A DNA stretch of 64,000 nucleotides from Mesorhizobium amorphae (lineage in GTDB: Bacteria > Pseudomonadota > Alphaproteobacteria > Rhizobiales > Rhizobiaceae). Location of the stretch: the NCBI GenBank assembly GCA_003240775.1, contig QFNI01000018.1:1-64000 (forward strand), in the 5' to 3' direction. Below, one piece after another: positions 26,109 through 35,064 of the stretch (the first letter of the stretch is position 1; every line of letters begins with the position of its first letter). The notes beneath the pieces were generated by a model. The model did not search any database. It saw only the letters and a program-made list of their open reading frames with translations, and had not been told where the DNA came from. Made by a program: the position numbers and the translations under genes.

Positions 26109-26917
26109 TGGCGGACCGGCTTCGCCTGACGATCCTGGGCTGCGGCTCCTCGCCGGGCGTGCCGCGCGTGACGGGCGACTGGGGCGCCTGCGATCCGAAC
26201 GAACCGCGCAACCGGCGCACACGCGCTGCGGCCTTGATCGAGCGGGTGAGGACCGATGGCGCCACGACGCGGGTCGCGATCGACACGGGGCCGGACTTTC
26301 GCCAGCAGATGCTGAGCGTGCCGCCCGGCCGGCTCGACGGGGTGGTCTACACACATTCCCATGCCGACCACATCCACGGCATCGACGACCTGCGTTCCTT
26401 CGTGCTCGACCAGCGCCACCTGATCGACATATGGGCGGACGCGGCGACACAGGCGCGGCTGCTTGCTGCTTTCGGTTACTGTTTCGAAACGCCGCCGGGC
26501 TCGTCCTATCCGCCCATCCTGCGCGCCAACACGATCACCCATCGGGTGCCGTTCACGATCGAGGGGGCGGGCGGCGCACTCGCGTTCGAGCCGCTGCCGC
26601 AGGTGCACGGAGATGGGGTTTCGCTCGGATTCCGGGTGGGGTCGATCGCGTATTGTCCGGATGTCAGCGCATTTCCCGACGAGACGGCCGCACGGCTCGA
26701 AGGGCTCGACGTGCTGGTGGTGGACGCGCTGCAGTATCGGACGCATCCCAGCCATTTCTCGCTGGGCGAGGCGCTGGAATGGGTGGAGCGCTTGAAACCT
26801 CGGCGAGCGGTGCTGACGCATATGCACACGCCGCTGGATTACCGGACGCTGGTAGGGGAACTGCCGGCGGGTGTGGAGCCTGGGTTTGACGGATTGGTGA
26901 TAGAGGTCGGGGTGTAA
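26108..26917 (+). CDS. MBL-fold metallo-hydrolase (PhnP-like)
   Basis: 269 residues. The metallo-beta-lactamase motif appears as THSHADHIHGIDD (about residues 79-91), with further ligands in LTHMHTPLDY (about 238-247). The N-terminal GCGSSPGVPRVTGDWGACDP matches the PhnP-type phosphodiesterase subgroup. Because no phosphonate genes are nearby and this gene regularly follows tatD in alphaproteobacteria, the substrate may be a cyclic nucleotide or other phosphodiester rather than phosphoribosyl cyclic phosphate. It shares one base with the tatD stop and is last in the run. Confidence 0.88.
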   Translation: MADRLRLTILGCGSSPGVPRVTGDWGACDPNEPRNRRTRAAALIERVRTDGATTRVAIDTGPDFRQQMLSVPPGRLDGVVYTHSHADHIHGIDDLRSFVLDQRHLIDIWADAATQARLLAAFGYCFETPPGSSYPPILRANTITHRVPFTIEGAGGALAFEPLPQVHGDGVSLGFRVGSIAYCPDVSAFPDETAARLEGLDVLVVDALQYRTHPSHFSLGEALEWVERLKPRRAVLTHMHTPLDYRTLVGELPAGVEPGFDGLVIEVGV

Positions 26918-26977
26918 GGGATCGGCACCAAGCCGGGCTGCGCTGTGCGACTCTCGCAGAGAGTGGGAACGTCGCTC

Positions 26978-28183
26978 TCAGCCGACCAACAGCACTTGGC
27001 ATGGCGAGCCCGCGGCGAGGGCGGGGGCGTGGGGGGGGCGGATGATAAGGGCGTCGGCGTCGGCGAAGAAGCGGAGCATGGAGGAGTCCTGCACCGCGAA
27101 AGGGAAGGCCAGGAGAGTTTCGCCCTGGCGTTCCAGCCTTGCGCGCACATAGTCCTGGCGCTGGTCGTTCTCAGCCATGTCGGTGCCCAGGAGGGCGGTG
27201 GCGAAGGCTGGGGTGAAGGGGCGGCCGGTAAGGGCGCCGAGCAGCGGACGCAGGAAGACGTGTGAGCAGATCAGGCTCGCGACCGGGTTGCCGGGCAGTC
27301 CGATGCAGCGCGCCTTGCCCAAACGGCCGAACATCAGGGGCTTTCCCGGACGCATCGCGATCTTCCAAAAGGCGAGATCGACGCCCATGCGCTGGAGCAC
27401 GCCGTGAACGAGATCGTGGTCGCCCACGGACGCGCCGCCCACTGTCACGATGGCATCCGCGCCCGCTTCAGCGGCGTGGCGCAGCTTTTCCTCGATGGCG
27501 TTCCCACTGTCGGCCACGATGCCGAGGTCGAGCACGCGGGCGCCGGCATTCGCCGCGATCGCGGCGATGCCGAAGCTGTTGGAGGCAACGATCTGGTCGG
27601 GTCCAAGGGGAGAGCCGGGGGGCACGAGTTCGTCGCCTGTGGCGAGGATGGCGACGAGCGGGCGGGCGTGGACACGGACTGTGGGATGGTTGCCTGAGGC
27701 CGCGAGCGACAGCGCTGCGGAATCCAAGGTACGGCCCGCCTGAAGCAGTGTGTCGCCTTGCAAGAAGTCGAGACCGGCGCGGCGGATGTGCTTGCCCGGT
27801 GGGGCAGGTTCCAGCACCTCGATCGTGTCGGGGGAAAGCGTGCGCACGTTCTCCTGGATAGCGATCGTGTCGGCACCTTCGGGCAGGGGCGCGCCGGTGA
27901 AGATCCGCACGGCGTGGCCGGGCCCAACGGGGGCGCCGAAACGGCGTCCGGCCTGGGCCATGCCGGTGAGACGCAGACGGGCGGGCACGTTTGCGATGTC
28001 TTCGCTGCGCACGGCATAGCCGTCCATCGCGGAGGCGTCGAAGGGAGGCTGGGTGCGAAGGGCAGCGAGCGGCGCGGCCAGCACGCGGCCTGCGGCCTCC
28101 GCGAGCGGCACGGTCTCCACGCCCACGGGGCCAGCGTCCTTCAGGAGGCGTTCGAGCGCTTCGGCTACGGGCAGCAGCGCCAT
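26978..28183 (-). CDS. moeA: Molybdopterin molybdenumtransferase MoeA
   Basis: 401 residues; inserts molybdate into adenylylated molybdopterin. MoeA motifs are PPFDASAMDGYAV (about residues 45-57), TGDELVPPG (about 179), TVGGASVGDHDLV (about 245-257) and MRPGKPLMFG with GLPGNPVAS (about 281-303). The start shares one base with the moaC stop. Together with moaC it supports cofactor supply for enzymes such as the molybdenum hydroxylase at 12-16 kb. Last gene of ppiD-trpD-trpC-moaC-moeA. Confidence 0.95.
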   Translation of the reverse strand: MALLPVAEALERLLKDAGPVGVETVPLAEAAGRVLAAPLAALRTQPPFDASAMDGYAVRSEDIANVPARLRLTGMAQAGRRFGAPVGPGHAVRIFTGAPLPEGADTIAIQENVRTLSPDTIEVLEPAPPGKHIRRAGLDFLQGDTLLQAGRTLDSAALSLAASGNHPTVRVHARPLVAILATGDELVPPGSPLGPDQIVASNSFGIAAIAANAGARVLDLGIVADSGNAIEEKLRHAAEAGADAIVTVGGASVGDHDLVHGVLQRMGVDLAFWKIAMRPGKPLMFGRLGKARCIGLPGNPVASLICSHVFLRPLLGALTGRPFTPAFATALLGTDMAENDQRQDYVRARLERQGETLLAFPFAVQDSSMLRFFADADALIIRPPHAPALAAGSPCQVLLVG

Positions 28184-28665
28184 CAGGGGGCGTCCGCGCG
28201 GAAGGCGCCGGATACGCCGCCGGTTTTCTCCAGAAGCCGGATGCCCTCGATCACCATCGTGCGATCGATGGCTTTCGCCATGTCGTAGGCCGTCAGGCAG
28301 GCGACGGAAACGGCCGTGAGCGCTTCCATCTCGACGCCCGTGCGGCCCGACACGCGTGCGGTGGCTGTGACCCGCAGGCCGGGCAGCGCCTCGTCGGGCT
28401 CGATCTCGACGGCGATCTTGTCGAGAAGCAGCGGGTGGCAGAGCGGGATCAGCTCATGCGTGCGCTTGGCCGCCATGATACCGGCGATGCGCGCGACCGC
28501 GATCACGTCGCCCTTCTTGGCGTTGTTCGAGCGGATCGTGGCGAGCGTGTCCGGCTGCATGCGTATGCAGCCTTCGGCGACCGCGATGCGGCGGGAAACC
28601 TCCTTGTCGCCGACATCGACCATGGAGGCACGGCCATCGGCTGCGACATGGGTGAGGCCGGTCAC
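28183..28665 (-). CDS. moaC: Cyclic pyranopterin monophosphate synthase MoaC
   Basis: 160 residues; completes formation of cyclic pyranopterin monophosphate, the first intermediate of molybdenum cofactor. The conserved block KRTHELIPLCHPL (about residues 67-79), then SGRTGVEMEALTAVSVA (about 107-123) and YDMAKAIDR (about 127-135) are clear. It overlaps trpC by 4 bp and moeA by one base, so tryptophan and molybdopterin genes are translated as one coupled unit, an arrangement common in rhizobia. Confidence 0.95.
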   Translation of the reverse strand: MTGLTHVAADGRASMVDVGDKEVSRRIAVAEGCIRMQPDTLATIRSNNAKKGDVIAVARIAGIMAAKRTHELIPLCHPLLLDKIAVEIEPDEALPGLRVTATARVSGRTGVEMEALTAVSVACLTAYDMAKAIDRTMVIEGIRLLEKTGGVSGAFRADAP

Positions 28666-29471
28666 GCAGCATTCTCCGCCGCGCCAAAAAGAAGCGCGCG
28701 GGTGGCGGCTTCCACATCATCCTGGCGCATCAGGCTTTCGCCGACGAGGAAGGAGCGCACGCCCGAGCGCTCGAGGCGCTCGCAATCGGCATGGGTGAAG
28801 ATGCCGCTCTCGCCGACGAGCAGACGGTCCGCATCGGCCATTGGCGCCAGGCGCTCGGTGACGGCGAGATCGACGGTGAACGAGCGGAGGTCACGGTTGT
28901 TGACGCCCAGGAGCGGCGACCGCAGGCGCAAGGCGCGCTCGGTTTCCTGCTCGTCATGGACCTCGACGAGAACGTCCATTCCGAGTTCCTCGGCCGTGTC
29001 CTCCAGTGCCTGGGCTTCGTCGTCCGACAGGCTCGCCATGATGACGAGAATGGCGTCGGCACCCCAGAGGCGGGCTTCCCAGACCTGATAGGGCTCGAAC
29101 AGGAAATCCTTGCGCAAAGCGGGCAGCGCGCAGGCGTCTCGCGCCGCCGAGAGATATTCCGGCTTGCCCTGAAAAGACGGGGTGTCGGTGAGCACGGACA
29201 AGCAGGCGGCACCGCCGCGCTCGTAGGCGCGGGCAAGGGCCGGCGTGTCGAAATCCCCGCGGATCAGACCGCGAGAGGGGCTCGCCTTCTTGATCTCGGC
29301 TATCAGCGCGAACTCGCCCTTCGCGAGCTTGGCGCGAAGGGCAGCGGCGAAACCGCGGGGCGGGCTCGCCTCACCCAACCGGGCCTTGAGTTCGGCAAGC
29401 GGAAGCGCTGCCTTGGCGGCTGCGATCTCTTCGCGTTTGTAGGCTTCGATGCGGCGGAGGATGTCGGTCAT
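28662..29471 (-). CDS. trpC: Indole-3-glycerol phosphate synthase
   Basis: 269-residue TIM-barrel enzyme of tryptophan synthesis, monofunctional (no fused TrpF). Motifs: ALIAEIKKASPSRG (about residues 55-68) with the catalytic lysine, LRKDFLFEPYQV (about 118-129), LVEVHDEQE (about 166-174), LGVNNRDLRSF (about 188-198) and GESGIF (about 219). Overlaps trpD and moaC by 4 bp each. Confidence 0.96.
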   Translation of the reverse strand: MTDILRRIEAYKREEIAAAKAALPLAELKARLGEASPPRGFAAALRAKLAKGEFALIAEIKKASPSRGLIRGDFDTPALARAYERGGAACLSVLTDTPSFQGKPEYLSAARDACALPALRKDFLFEPYQVWEARLWGADAILVIMASLSDDEAQALEDTAEELGMDVLVEVHDEQETERALRLRSPLLGVNNRDLRSFTVDLAVTERLAPMADADRLLVGESGIFTHADCERLERSGVRSFLVGESLMRQDDVEAATRALLFGAAENAA

Positions 29472-30484
29472 GCCGCCTCTTGCGATGTCTGGGCGAGGCG
29501 GGCGAGCACGTCGCGCGCGTGGCCGCCGTCGATGGCCTGCGCGGCGAGCTCAACGCCGTCCTTAACCGAGGTCGCGCGGCCGGCGACGAGGAGGCCCGCG
29601 CCCGCGTTCATCAGAACCGTGTCGCGATAGGCGCCGGGTGCTCCATCGAGAAGAGCGCGCAGGGCATCGGCGTTGAAGGCCGCGTCCCCGCCGCGCAGGT
29701 CCTCGCGCGCATGGCGCGACAGGCCAACCGTTTCCGGCGAAACGGTGAAGCTCTCGACTGCGCCGTTGTCGAGCGAGGCCACGCGGGTTTCGCCCGTGGT
29801 CGTGATCTCGTCGAAGCCATCGCCGTGAACCACCCAGGCGCGCTCGGTGCCGAGCGAGCGCAGCGTGTGAGCGACCGGCTCGATCCATTCTGGCGAGAAA
29901 ACGCCGACGAGTTGGCGGCGCACCCCGGCTGGATTGGACAGGGGCCCCAGGAGGTTGAAGATCGTGCGCGTGCCCAATTCCGAGCGGGTAGGCCCTACAT
30001 GGCGCATGGCGGGATGGTGCGCGGGCGCGAACATGAAGCCGATGCCGGCATCGCGGATGCAGGCGGCGATCCCCTCCGGCGAAAGATCGATGCGGACGCC
30101 CAGCGCGCCCAGCACGTCTGCCGCGCCCGTCAGCGAGGAGAGCCCGCGATTGCCGTGCTTGGCGACAGGCACGCCCGCGCCCGCGATCACGAAGGCGGAG
30201 GCGGTGGAGATGTTGAGGCTGTGGGAGCCGTCGCCGCCCGTGCCCACGATGTCGATGGCATCCACCGGCGCATCGACGCGCAGCATGCGCTCACGCATGG
30301 TCTGGACGGCGCCCGCGATCTCGTCGACGGTTTCGCCGCGCACACGCAGGCCCATCAGGAAGCCGCCGATCTGGCCGGGGGTGGCCTCGCCCGACATGAT
30401 GATGCCGAACGCCTCGCGCGCTTCCTCGAAGGAAAGCGCGCCGCCGCCCGCGACTTTGGCGAGAAGGGGTTTGAGGCCGCTCAT
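29468..30484 (-). CDS. trpD: Anthranilate phosphoribosyltransferase
   Basis: 338 residues; transfers phosphoribose from PRPP to anthranilate. The PRPP loop VGTGGDGSHSLNIST (about residues 81-95) and KHGNRGLSS (about 110-118) are intact, and GPTRSELGTRTIFNLLGPLSNP (about 154-175, given in part) matches the family. ATG at 30484, two bases after the ppiD stop. No tryptophan attenuator is present at this position since trpD follows ppiD directly; trpE is elsewhere. Confidence 0.96.
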   Translation of the reverse strand: MSGLKPLLAKVAGGGALSFEEAREAFGIIMSGEATPGQIGGFLMGLRVRGETVDEIAGAVQTMRERMLRVDAPVDAIDIVGTGGDGSHSLNISTASAFVIAGAGVPVAKHGNRGLSSLTGAADVLGALGVRIDLSPEGIAACIRDAGIGFMFAPAHHPAMRHVGPTRSELGTRTIFNLLGPLSNPAGVRRQLVGVFSPEWIEPVAHTLRSLGTERAWVVHGDGFDEITTTGETRVASLDNGAVESFTVSPETVGLSRHAREDLRGGDAAFNADALRALLDGAPGAYRDTVLMNAGAGLLVAGRATSVKDGVELAAQAIDGGHARDVLARLAQTSQEAA

Positions 30485-30486
30485 GG

Positions 30487-32379
30487 TCAGTTGGCGACCG
30501 CGCGGGTGGCAGCGTCTCGGTTGATCTCCACCGTGTAGCGGCTCTGAAGCTGCGCGATCATCTGGTCGAGGATGTCGTTGCCGATGCCGAGCGCGTAGGC
30601 GTCACGCTGGTTCTGGGGCAGGGTGCTCGCATCGGCCGCGGCGGGCTCGAAGGTCTCGGTGACACGGAACAGGAGCTGGGCGGTGGGCTCGGGCGCCTGG
30701 ACGCTGCCGACGCCGCCTTCGGCGACCGCAAAGGCCGCGGCCACGCCGGCTTGGCCGAAATCGCCATCGTTTGCGCCGCGCTTGAGGCCGCGCTTGGTTT
30801 CCTTGGAAAGCGCAAGCTCGGTGGCGAGCACATCGAGCGTGGCCGAGCCGTCGACCAGGCGCTTCTTCAGTTCCTCGGTGCGGACGGAAAGGAGGCGCTG
30901 GGCTTCCTCGGCCTTCCAGTCGGCGAGGGCACGGTCGCGAACCTCCTCGAGCGTGCGGTCGCGGGGGGGCGTGACGGTCTGGACCTCGTAGAATACGTAG
31001 CCGCCGGACGCGGTGGTGACGGCGACGTTTTCCGTGTTGGGCTCGGCCTCGAAGACGGACGGCAGGAGATCGCGCGCATCGGGCAGGTCGGCCACGGGGT
31101 TGCCGTCTGCGCCCAGACCCGAGCGGTCAATGCCATCCACGGTGCGCACGGTCAGGCGAAGGCTCTGGGCGGCGTCCGCTAGGCTCGCACCACCCGCGCG
31201 GGCGTCTTCATAGGCGTCGTGCGTGTCGAGAAGCACGCGGCTGGCTTCGGCCAGCGCGAGATCGCTGCGGATACGCGGGGCGACCGCATCGAAGGGCTGG
31301 ACCACTTCGGGCGTGATGGCGGTGACGCGCACGATCACCGGGCCGAAGGCACCCTGGATCACCGGGCTCGTGGCACCCTGCGCGAGCGCGAAGGCAGCTT
31401 CCGCGACGGCGGGATCGCTCACCTGATCGCGCGACAAAGTGCCGAGCGCAACGTCGCTCATGGTGCGGTTCTGGTTGGAAACGAGCTGCTCGAATGTCGT
31501 GCCGGAGGCGAGCGAGGCGAGTGCCGCCTGCGCGTCCGCATCGTTGGCGAAGACGAGCTGATCGATCGCGCGGCGTTCGGGCGTGGTGAACTGGGCGCGG
31601 TTGGTGTCATAGTCTGCGCGCACCTGCTCGTCGGTGACCGAGCCTTCGTCGGCGATGTCCTCGGGGTTCAGGCGCACATAGGAGAAGGTGCGGTATTCGG
31701 GCGCGGCGTAGTTCGCCTTGCGCGTTTCGAACCAGGAGGCGAGCGCGTCGGGAGCGGGTTCCGCGATGGGCTCGACCAGGGACTGGGGCAAGAGAAGGTA
31801 CTCCACCGTGCGGTCTTCGCCCTGGTAGAGGGCGGCGGCGCGCAGGAAGGTGTCGGGCGCGGCAAGACCATCGGCCACGGCTTCCACGATCTGCTGGCGA
31901 ACGGCGACCTGCTCCTGATTGCGGAAGTAATCGTCCTGCCGCATGCCGATCTGGTTCAGCACATAGTTGAAGCGCTGGCGGTCGAAGCGGCCGTCGGCAC
32001 CCTGGAAGGAAGGATCCTCCACCGTCTGCTGGGCCATGCGCTCCTCGGTGACGCCCAGGCGCATTGTGCGGGCCTGCTCGTCGAGCACGGCGCCCGCGAC
32101 CAGCTGGCCGAGCACCTGCTCGTCGATGCCGAAGGCGCGCGCCTGCTCGCGGGTGAGCTGCTGGCCGAACTGCTGGGAAAGCTGCGTGACCTGGCGGTTC
32201 CAGGCGAGGCGATAGTCGGATGCGGTGACCACCGTGCCGCCGACCGTGACCACGCGGTCGCCGCCGACGCCCTGCATCAGCGAGCCCGAGATGCCCCAGA
32301 CCGCGAAGGACAGGACCAGAAGCACGAGCAGGGTCTTGGCGACCCAGCCGCCGGAGGCACGACGCAAGCTATCGAGCAT
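30487..32379 (-). CDS. Peptidyl-prolyl cis-trans isomerase PpiD-like (SurA N-terminal and parvulin domains)
   Basis: 630-residue membrane-anchored periplasmic chaperone. A single N-terminal anchor lies at about residues 15-35 (VAKTLLVLLVLSFAVWG). A SurA-N-like domain (about 40-200) is followed by a parvulin-type region (about 255-345, including RRAIDQLVFAND and GTLSRDQVSDPAVAEAAFALAQG), and a second C-terminal helical domain, the layout of PpiD, which helps proteins leaving the Sec channel. The active-site residues of parvulin look poorly conserved, as in PpiD, so chaperone activity is more likely than isomerase activity. ATG at 32379 with AAGGAGATAG upstream is clear; a much longer in-frame reading is not real. 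Divergent from tpiA. Confidence 0.88.
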   Translation of the reverse strand: MLDSLRRASGGWVAKTLLVLLVLSFAVWGISGSLMQGVGGDRVVTVGGTVVTASDYRLAWNRQVTQLSQQFGQQLTREQARAFGIDEQVLGQLVAGAVLDEQARTMRLGVTEERMAQQTVEDPSFQGADGRFDRQRFNYVLNQIGMRQDDYFRNQEQVAVRQQIVEAVADGLAAPDTFLRAAALYQGEDRTVEYLLLPQSLVEPIAEPAPDALASWFETRKANYAAPEYRTFSYVRLNPEDIADEGSVTDEQVRADYDTNRAQFTTPERRAIDQLVFANDADAQAALASLASGTTFEQLVSNQNRTMSDVALGTLSRDQVSDPAVAEAAFALAQGATSPVIQGAFGPVIVRVTAITPEVVQPFDAVAPRIRSDLALAEASRVLLDTHDAYEDARAGGASLADAAQSLRLTVRTVDGIDRSGLGADGNPVADLPDARDLLPSVFEAEPNTENVAVTTASGGYVFYEVQTVTPPRDRTLEEVRDRALADWKAEEAQRLLSVRTEELKKRLVDGSATLDVLATELALSKETKRGLKRGANDGDFGQAGVAAAFAVAEGGVGSVQAPEPTAQLLFRVTETFEPAAADASTLPQNQRDAYALGIGNDILDQMIAQLQSRYTVEINRDAATRAVAN

Positions 32380-32525
32380 TCTATCTCCTTTGACCGACAG
32401 ACAGGGGAACAACAGCCGGGGGAACAGCAGGCGTCCGGCAATAAACGGGCGTGGCGGGAGTGTCGATTGCTTTGTGGCCTCATTTTGATAGGGAAGCCGG
32501 GCAGATAAGCTTGGAGGAGCAGGCG

Positions 32526-33284
32526 ATGACCCCCGGAATCCGACCGCTCGTTGCCGGCAACTGGAAGATGAACGGCTTGGCCGAGAGCCTGGGCGAAATC
32601 CGCGCGGTGGCGGAGGGCGCACGGAGCTTGGCCGAGGCGGACCTCCTGCTCTGCGTGCCCGCGACGCTTCTTTCGCGCGCCGTCGATGCGGCCCAAGGCT
32701 CGGAGCTCGCGATCGGCGGCGAGGATTGCCACGCCAAGGCGTGCGGCGCCTGCACGGGCGACGTGTCGGCCGAGATGCTGGTGGATGCGGGCGCCACTCA
32801 TGTGATCGTCGGCCATTCCGAGCGCCGCGCCGACCATGGCGAAAAGGATGGCGACGTGCACGCCAAGGCCGAAGCCGCCTGGCGCGCGGGGCTCGTGGCG
32901 GTGATCTGCATTGGCGAAACCGAAGGCGAGCGTCGCGCCGGCGTGACGCTCGACGTGGTGGGCGGCCAGATCGCAGGCTCGGTGCCCGAGAACGCTTCGG
33001 CGCAAAACACCGTGATCGCCTATGAGCCGGTCTGGGCAATCGGCACGGGGCTGACGCCGACCGCGGCCGACGTGGAAGAGGTGCACACCCACCTGCGCGA
33101 GAAACTTCGCCAGCTGCTCGGCGAGGAAGGCAACAAGATGCGCATTCTCTATGGCGGCTCGGTGAAGCCGTCGAATGCGGCCGAGCTTCTCGCCGTCGCC
33201 AATGTGGACGGCGCGCTGGTGGGCGGGGCGAGCCTCAAGGCGGCCGATTTCCTCGGGATCGCTGCGGCCTATTCCAAGATGTGA
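32526..33284 (+). CDS. tpiA: Triosephosphate isomerase
   Basis: 252 residues. The substrate loop AGNWKMNG (about residues 9-16), GHSERR with catalytic histidine (about 97-102), AYEPVWAIGTG with catalytic glutamate (about 166-176) and YGGSVKPSN (about 209-217) are all present. The ATG at 32526 has GGAGGAG upstream. It shares the 146-bp gap with the divergent ppiD gene. Confidence 0.97.
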   Translation: MTPGIRPLVAGNWKMNGLAESLGEIRAVAEGARSLAEADLLLCVPATLLSRAVDAAQGSELAIGGEDCHAKACGACTGDVSAEMLVDAGATHVIVGHSERRADHGEKDGDVHAKAEAAWRAGLVAVICIGETEGERRAGVTLDVVGGQIAGSVPENASAQNTVIAYEPVWAIGTGLTPTAADVEEVHTHLREKLRQLLGEEGNKMRILYGGSVKPSNAAELLAVANVDGALVGGASLKAADFLGIAAAYSKM

Positions 33285-33415
33285 TGGGCTTGAGAAGGCC
33301 TGATGCGGCTCCCACCTTTGCTGGCGGGCTTGGAATAGCCATCCCTTCATTGTAAGCAGCCCACCGCTTCGCGCGCCTTCGGGCGTCAACCCGCCCGTTC
33401 AGGAACTGCCGCCTC

Positions 33416-33826
33416 ATGGAAACCGTCATCATCGTCATCCACCTCATGGTCGTGCTCGCGCTGGTGGCGGTGGTGCTGCTGCAGCGTTCGGAAGGCGGCG
33501 GCCTGGGGATCGGCGGCGGCTCGGGCTTCATGACGGCGCGCGGTGCCGCCAACGCTCTGACCCGCACCACGGCGATCCTGGCGGTCGCCTTCTTCGCGAC
33601 CTCGCTCGGCCTGTCGCTGATCGCACGCTACGGCGCGCAGCCGGGCGACATTCTCGACCGCGTGCAGACCGCACCCGCAGGCAGCACCGGCACCGGCCAG
33701 GGCGGCGTGCTCGACCAGCTCGGCGGCTCGTCCACCGCACCCGCTGCGCCCGCTGAGGCGCCTGCGTCGAGCGACGTTCCGGCTCCCGCGGCACCGGCCG
33801 CTCCGCAGGTTCCGAGCGGGCAGTAA
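33416..33826 (+). CDS. secG: Protein translocase subunit SecG
   Basis: 136 residues with two membrane helices (about 3-22, METVIIVIHLMVVLALVAVV, and about 55-75). The conserved loop QRSEGGGLGIGGGSGFMTARG is between them. The alanine/proline-rich C-terminal tail (about 95-136) is typical of alphaproteobacterial SecG. It forms the SecYEG export channel. 131 bp after tpiA and followed by pyrG further on, the usual rhizobial order. Confidence 0.93.
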   Translation: METVIIVIHLMVVLALVAVVLLQRSEGGGLGIGGGSGFMTARGAANALTRTTAILAVAFFATSLGLSLIARYGAQPGDILDRVQTAPAGSTGTGQGGVLDQLGGSSTAPAAPAEAPASSDVPAPAAPAAPQVPSGQ

Positions 33827-33883
33827 GCCGGCGAAGCAGCCGGCCTGTTGTCGGCCGGGCACAGTTCACCGTGATCCCATCGC

Positions 33884-33908
33884 AAAGGGCGGCTTCGAGC
33901 CGCCCTTT
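33884..33908 (+). terminator. Terminator after secG
   Basis: An 11-bp perfect stem, AAAGGGCGGCT (33884-33894) with AGCCGCCCTTT (33898-33908), and a TCG loop. The T run is short (three T within the stem), so termination may be partial. Confidence 0.75.
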
Positions 33909-34018
33909 CGCTTGAGAGGGGCTCCGCGTTTTTCTAGATGTCGGATCGGTCGCGGGGGCGGATGCTTTCGGGTGCGCTCATGCTCGCCGCGTCGCAAGCC
34001 CCCTTGGGATTCCGCGTC

Positions 34019-34969
34019 ATGGTCCGTCGCAGCCTCGCCCTTCTTCTCGTTTCTGCTTCTCTCGTCTCCGCAGGCCCAGCTTTCGCGCAAAGCAAGAGCC
34101 TGATGGAATATCTCAATGCCCGAAAGGTCGAGCGCCAGGCCGACCAGGACGCGCCCAAGGGCAAAAAGGTCAAGCAGGCCGAAAAGACCAAGGGCAACAA
34201 GAAACTTTCGGCCAAGGAAAAGGCAGCCCAGGCCAAGGCCGAAACGGTTGCCCGTCGCAAGGGCGGCGCGCTGCCTGGCGTTGCGATGGGTGCCGCGCCG
34301 CAGGCCGATGCGGCCACGGTCGCGCGCGCCGGCAACAACGGCGAACTGCGCAGCGAGCTTGCGCCCCGCCGCGCGCCAAGCCTGCTCGCCGGCCTGTTCG
34401 GCGGCGCGGGCGCAGCGGCTGCCGCGGAGCCCGCGATGCTGCCCCAGACCCAGGCGTTGGACGCCGTGCTCGCCAAGAAGGACGAGAACCGCAAGTTCCG
34501 CGTGAAGGAAGACTTCGTGCCTCAGGAAGTCGAGTTCTCCGGCTACAAGCGCGGCCAGATCGTGATCAACACCAAGACGCGCTACCTGTATCTCGTGGAA
34601 TCGGGCTCGACGGCGCGCCGCTATGCCATCGCGGTCGGCCGTGAGGGGCTCTTGTTCACCGGCAAGGCGACCGTGGGCGACAAGCAGGAGTGGCCGCGCT
34701 GGATCCCCACCGCGGACATGCAGAAGCGCGAGCCCAGGAAATACGGCCAGTACAAGGACGGCATGCCCGGCGGCCCCGAGAACCCGCTCGGCGCGCGCGC
34801 CATCTACCTTTACCAGGGCAAGCAGGACACCCATATCCGCATCCACGGCACCAACCAGCCGCAGACCATCGGCTCGGCATCCTCCAACGGCTGCTTCCGC
34901 ATGGTGAACGAGCATGTGATGGACCTCTACCGCCGCGTTCCGATGGGCGCGGAAGTGATCGTCCTCTGA
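34019..34969 (+). CDS. L,D-transpeptidase (YkuD/ErfK family)
   Basis: About 316 residues. Signal peptide about 1-24 (MVRRSLALLLVSASLVSAG, cleavage near AFAQ), then a long Lys/Ala-rich linker (about 30-150), and a C-terminal YkuD domain (about 165-316) with HGTNQP and the active-site motif SSNGCFRMVN, nucleophile C292. These enzymes form 3-3 peptidoglycan cross-links or tether outer-membrane proteins, a dominant cross-link type in Rhizobiales. I chose the ATG at 34019 since it opens the signal peptide; a 27-residue longer frame from 33938 is possible. A terminator follows. Confidence 0.9.
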   Translation: MVRRSLALLLVSASLVSAGPAFAQSKSLMEYLNARKVERQADQDAPKGKKVKQAEKTKGNKKLSAKEKAAQAKAETVARRKGGALPGVAMGAAPQADAATVARAGNNGELRSELAPRRAPSLLAGLFGGAGAAAAAEPAMLPQTQALDAVLAKKDENRKFRVKEDFVPQEVEFSGYKRGQIVINTKTRYLYLVESGSTARRYAIAVGREGLLFTGKATVGDKQEWPRWIPTADMQKREPRKYGQYKDGMPGGPENPLGARAIYLYQGKQDTHIRIHGTNQPQTIGSASSNGCFRMVNEHVMDLYRRVPMGAEVIVL

Positions 34970-35008
34970 GTTTTCCTTCCCGCAACAATTGTGCGGGAAA
35001 CTTGATCA

Positions 35009-35045
35009 AGGCCCGCGCGAATCATCTGGCGCGGGCCTCTTTGTT
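35009..35045 (+). terminator. Terminator before pyrG
   Basis: A 10-bp perfect stem AGGCCCGCGC (35009-35018) with GCGCGGGCCT (35029-35038), a 10-nt loop and CTTTGTTT. It ends 20 nt before the pyrG start, so the pyrG promoter must lie within or beside it, unless pyrG is read through. Confidence 0.8.
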
Positions 35046-35064
35046 TGGCTAAGCCCTAGGTCCC

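Noticed and set aside
30487..33039. Very long minus-strand reading frame of 850 codons extending past ppiD into tpiA
   Set aside because: The first 220 codons are arginine/proline-rich and antisense to tpiA; the PpiD start at 32379 has a strong AAGGAG site and a proper membrane anchor.
34019..34460. Lys/Ala-rich stretch in the L,D-transpeptidase as a tandem repeat
   Set aside because: It is low-complexity linker sequence without a repeating unit.
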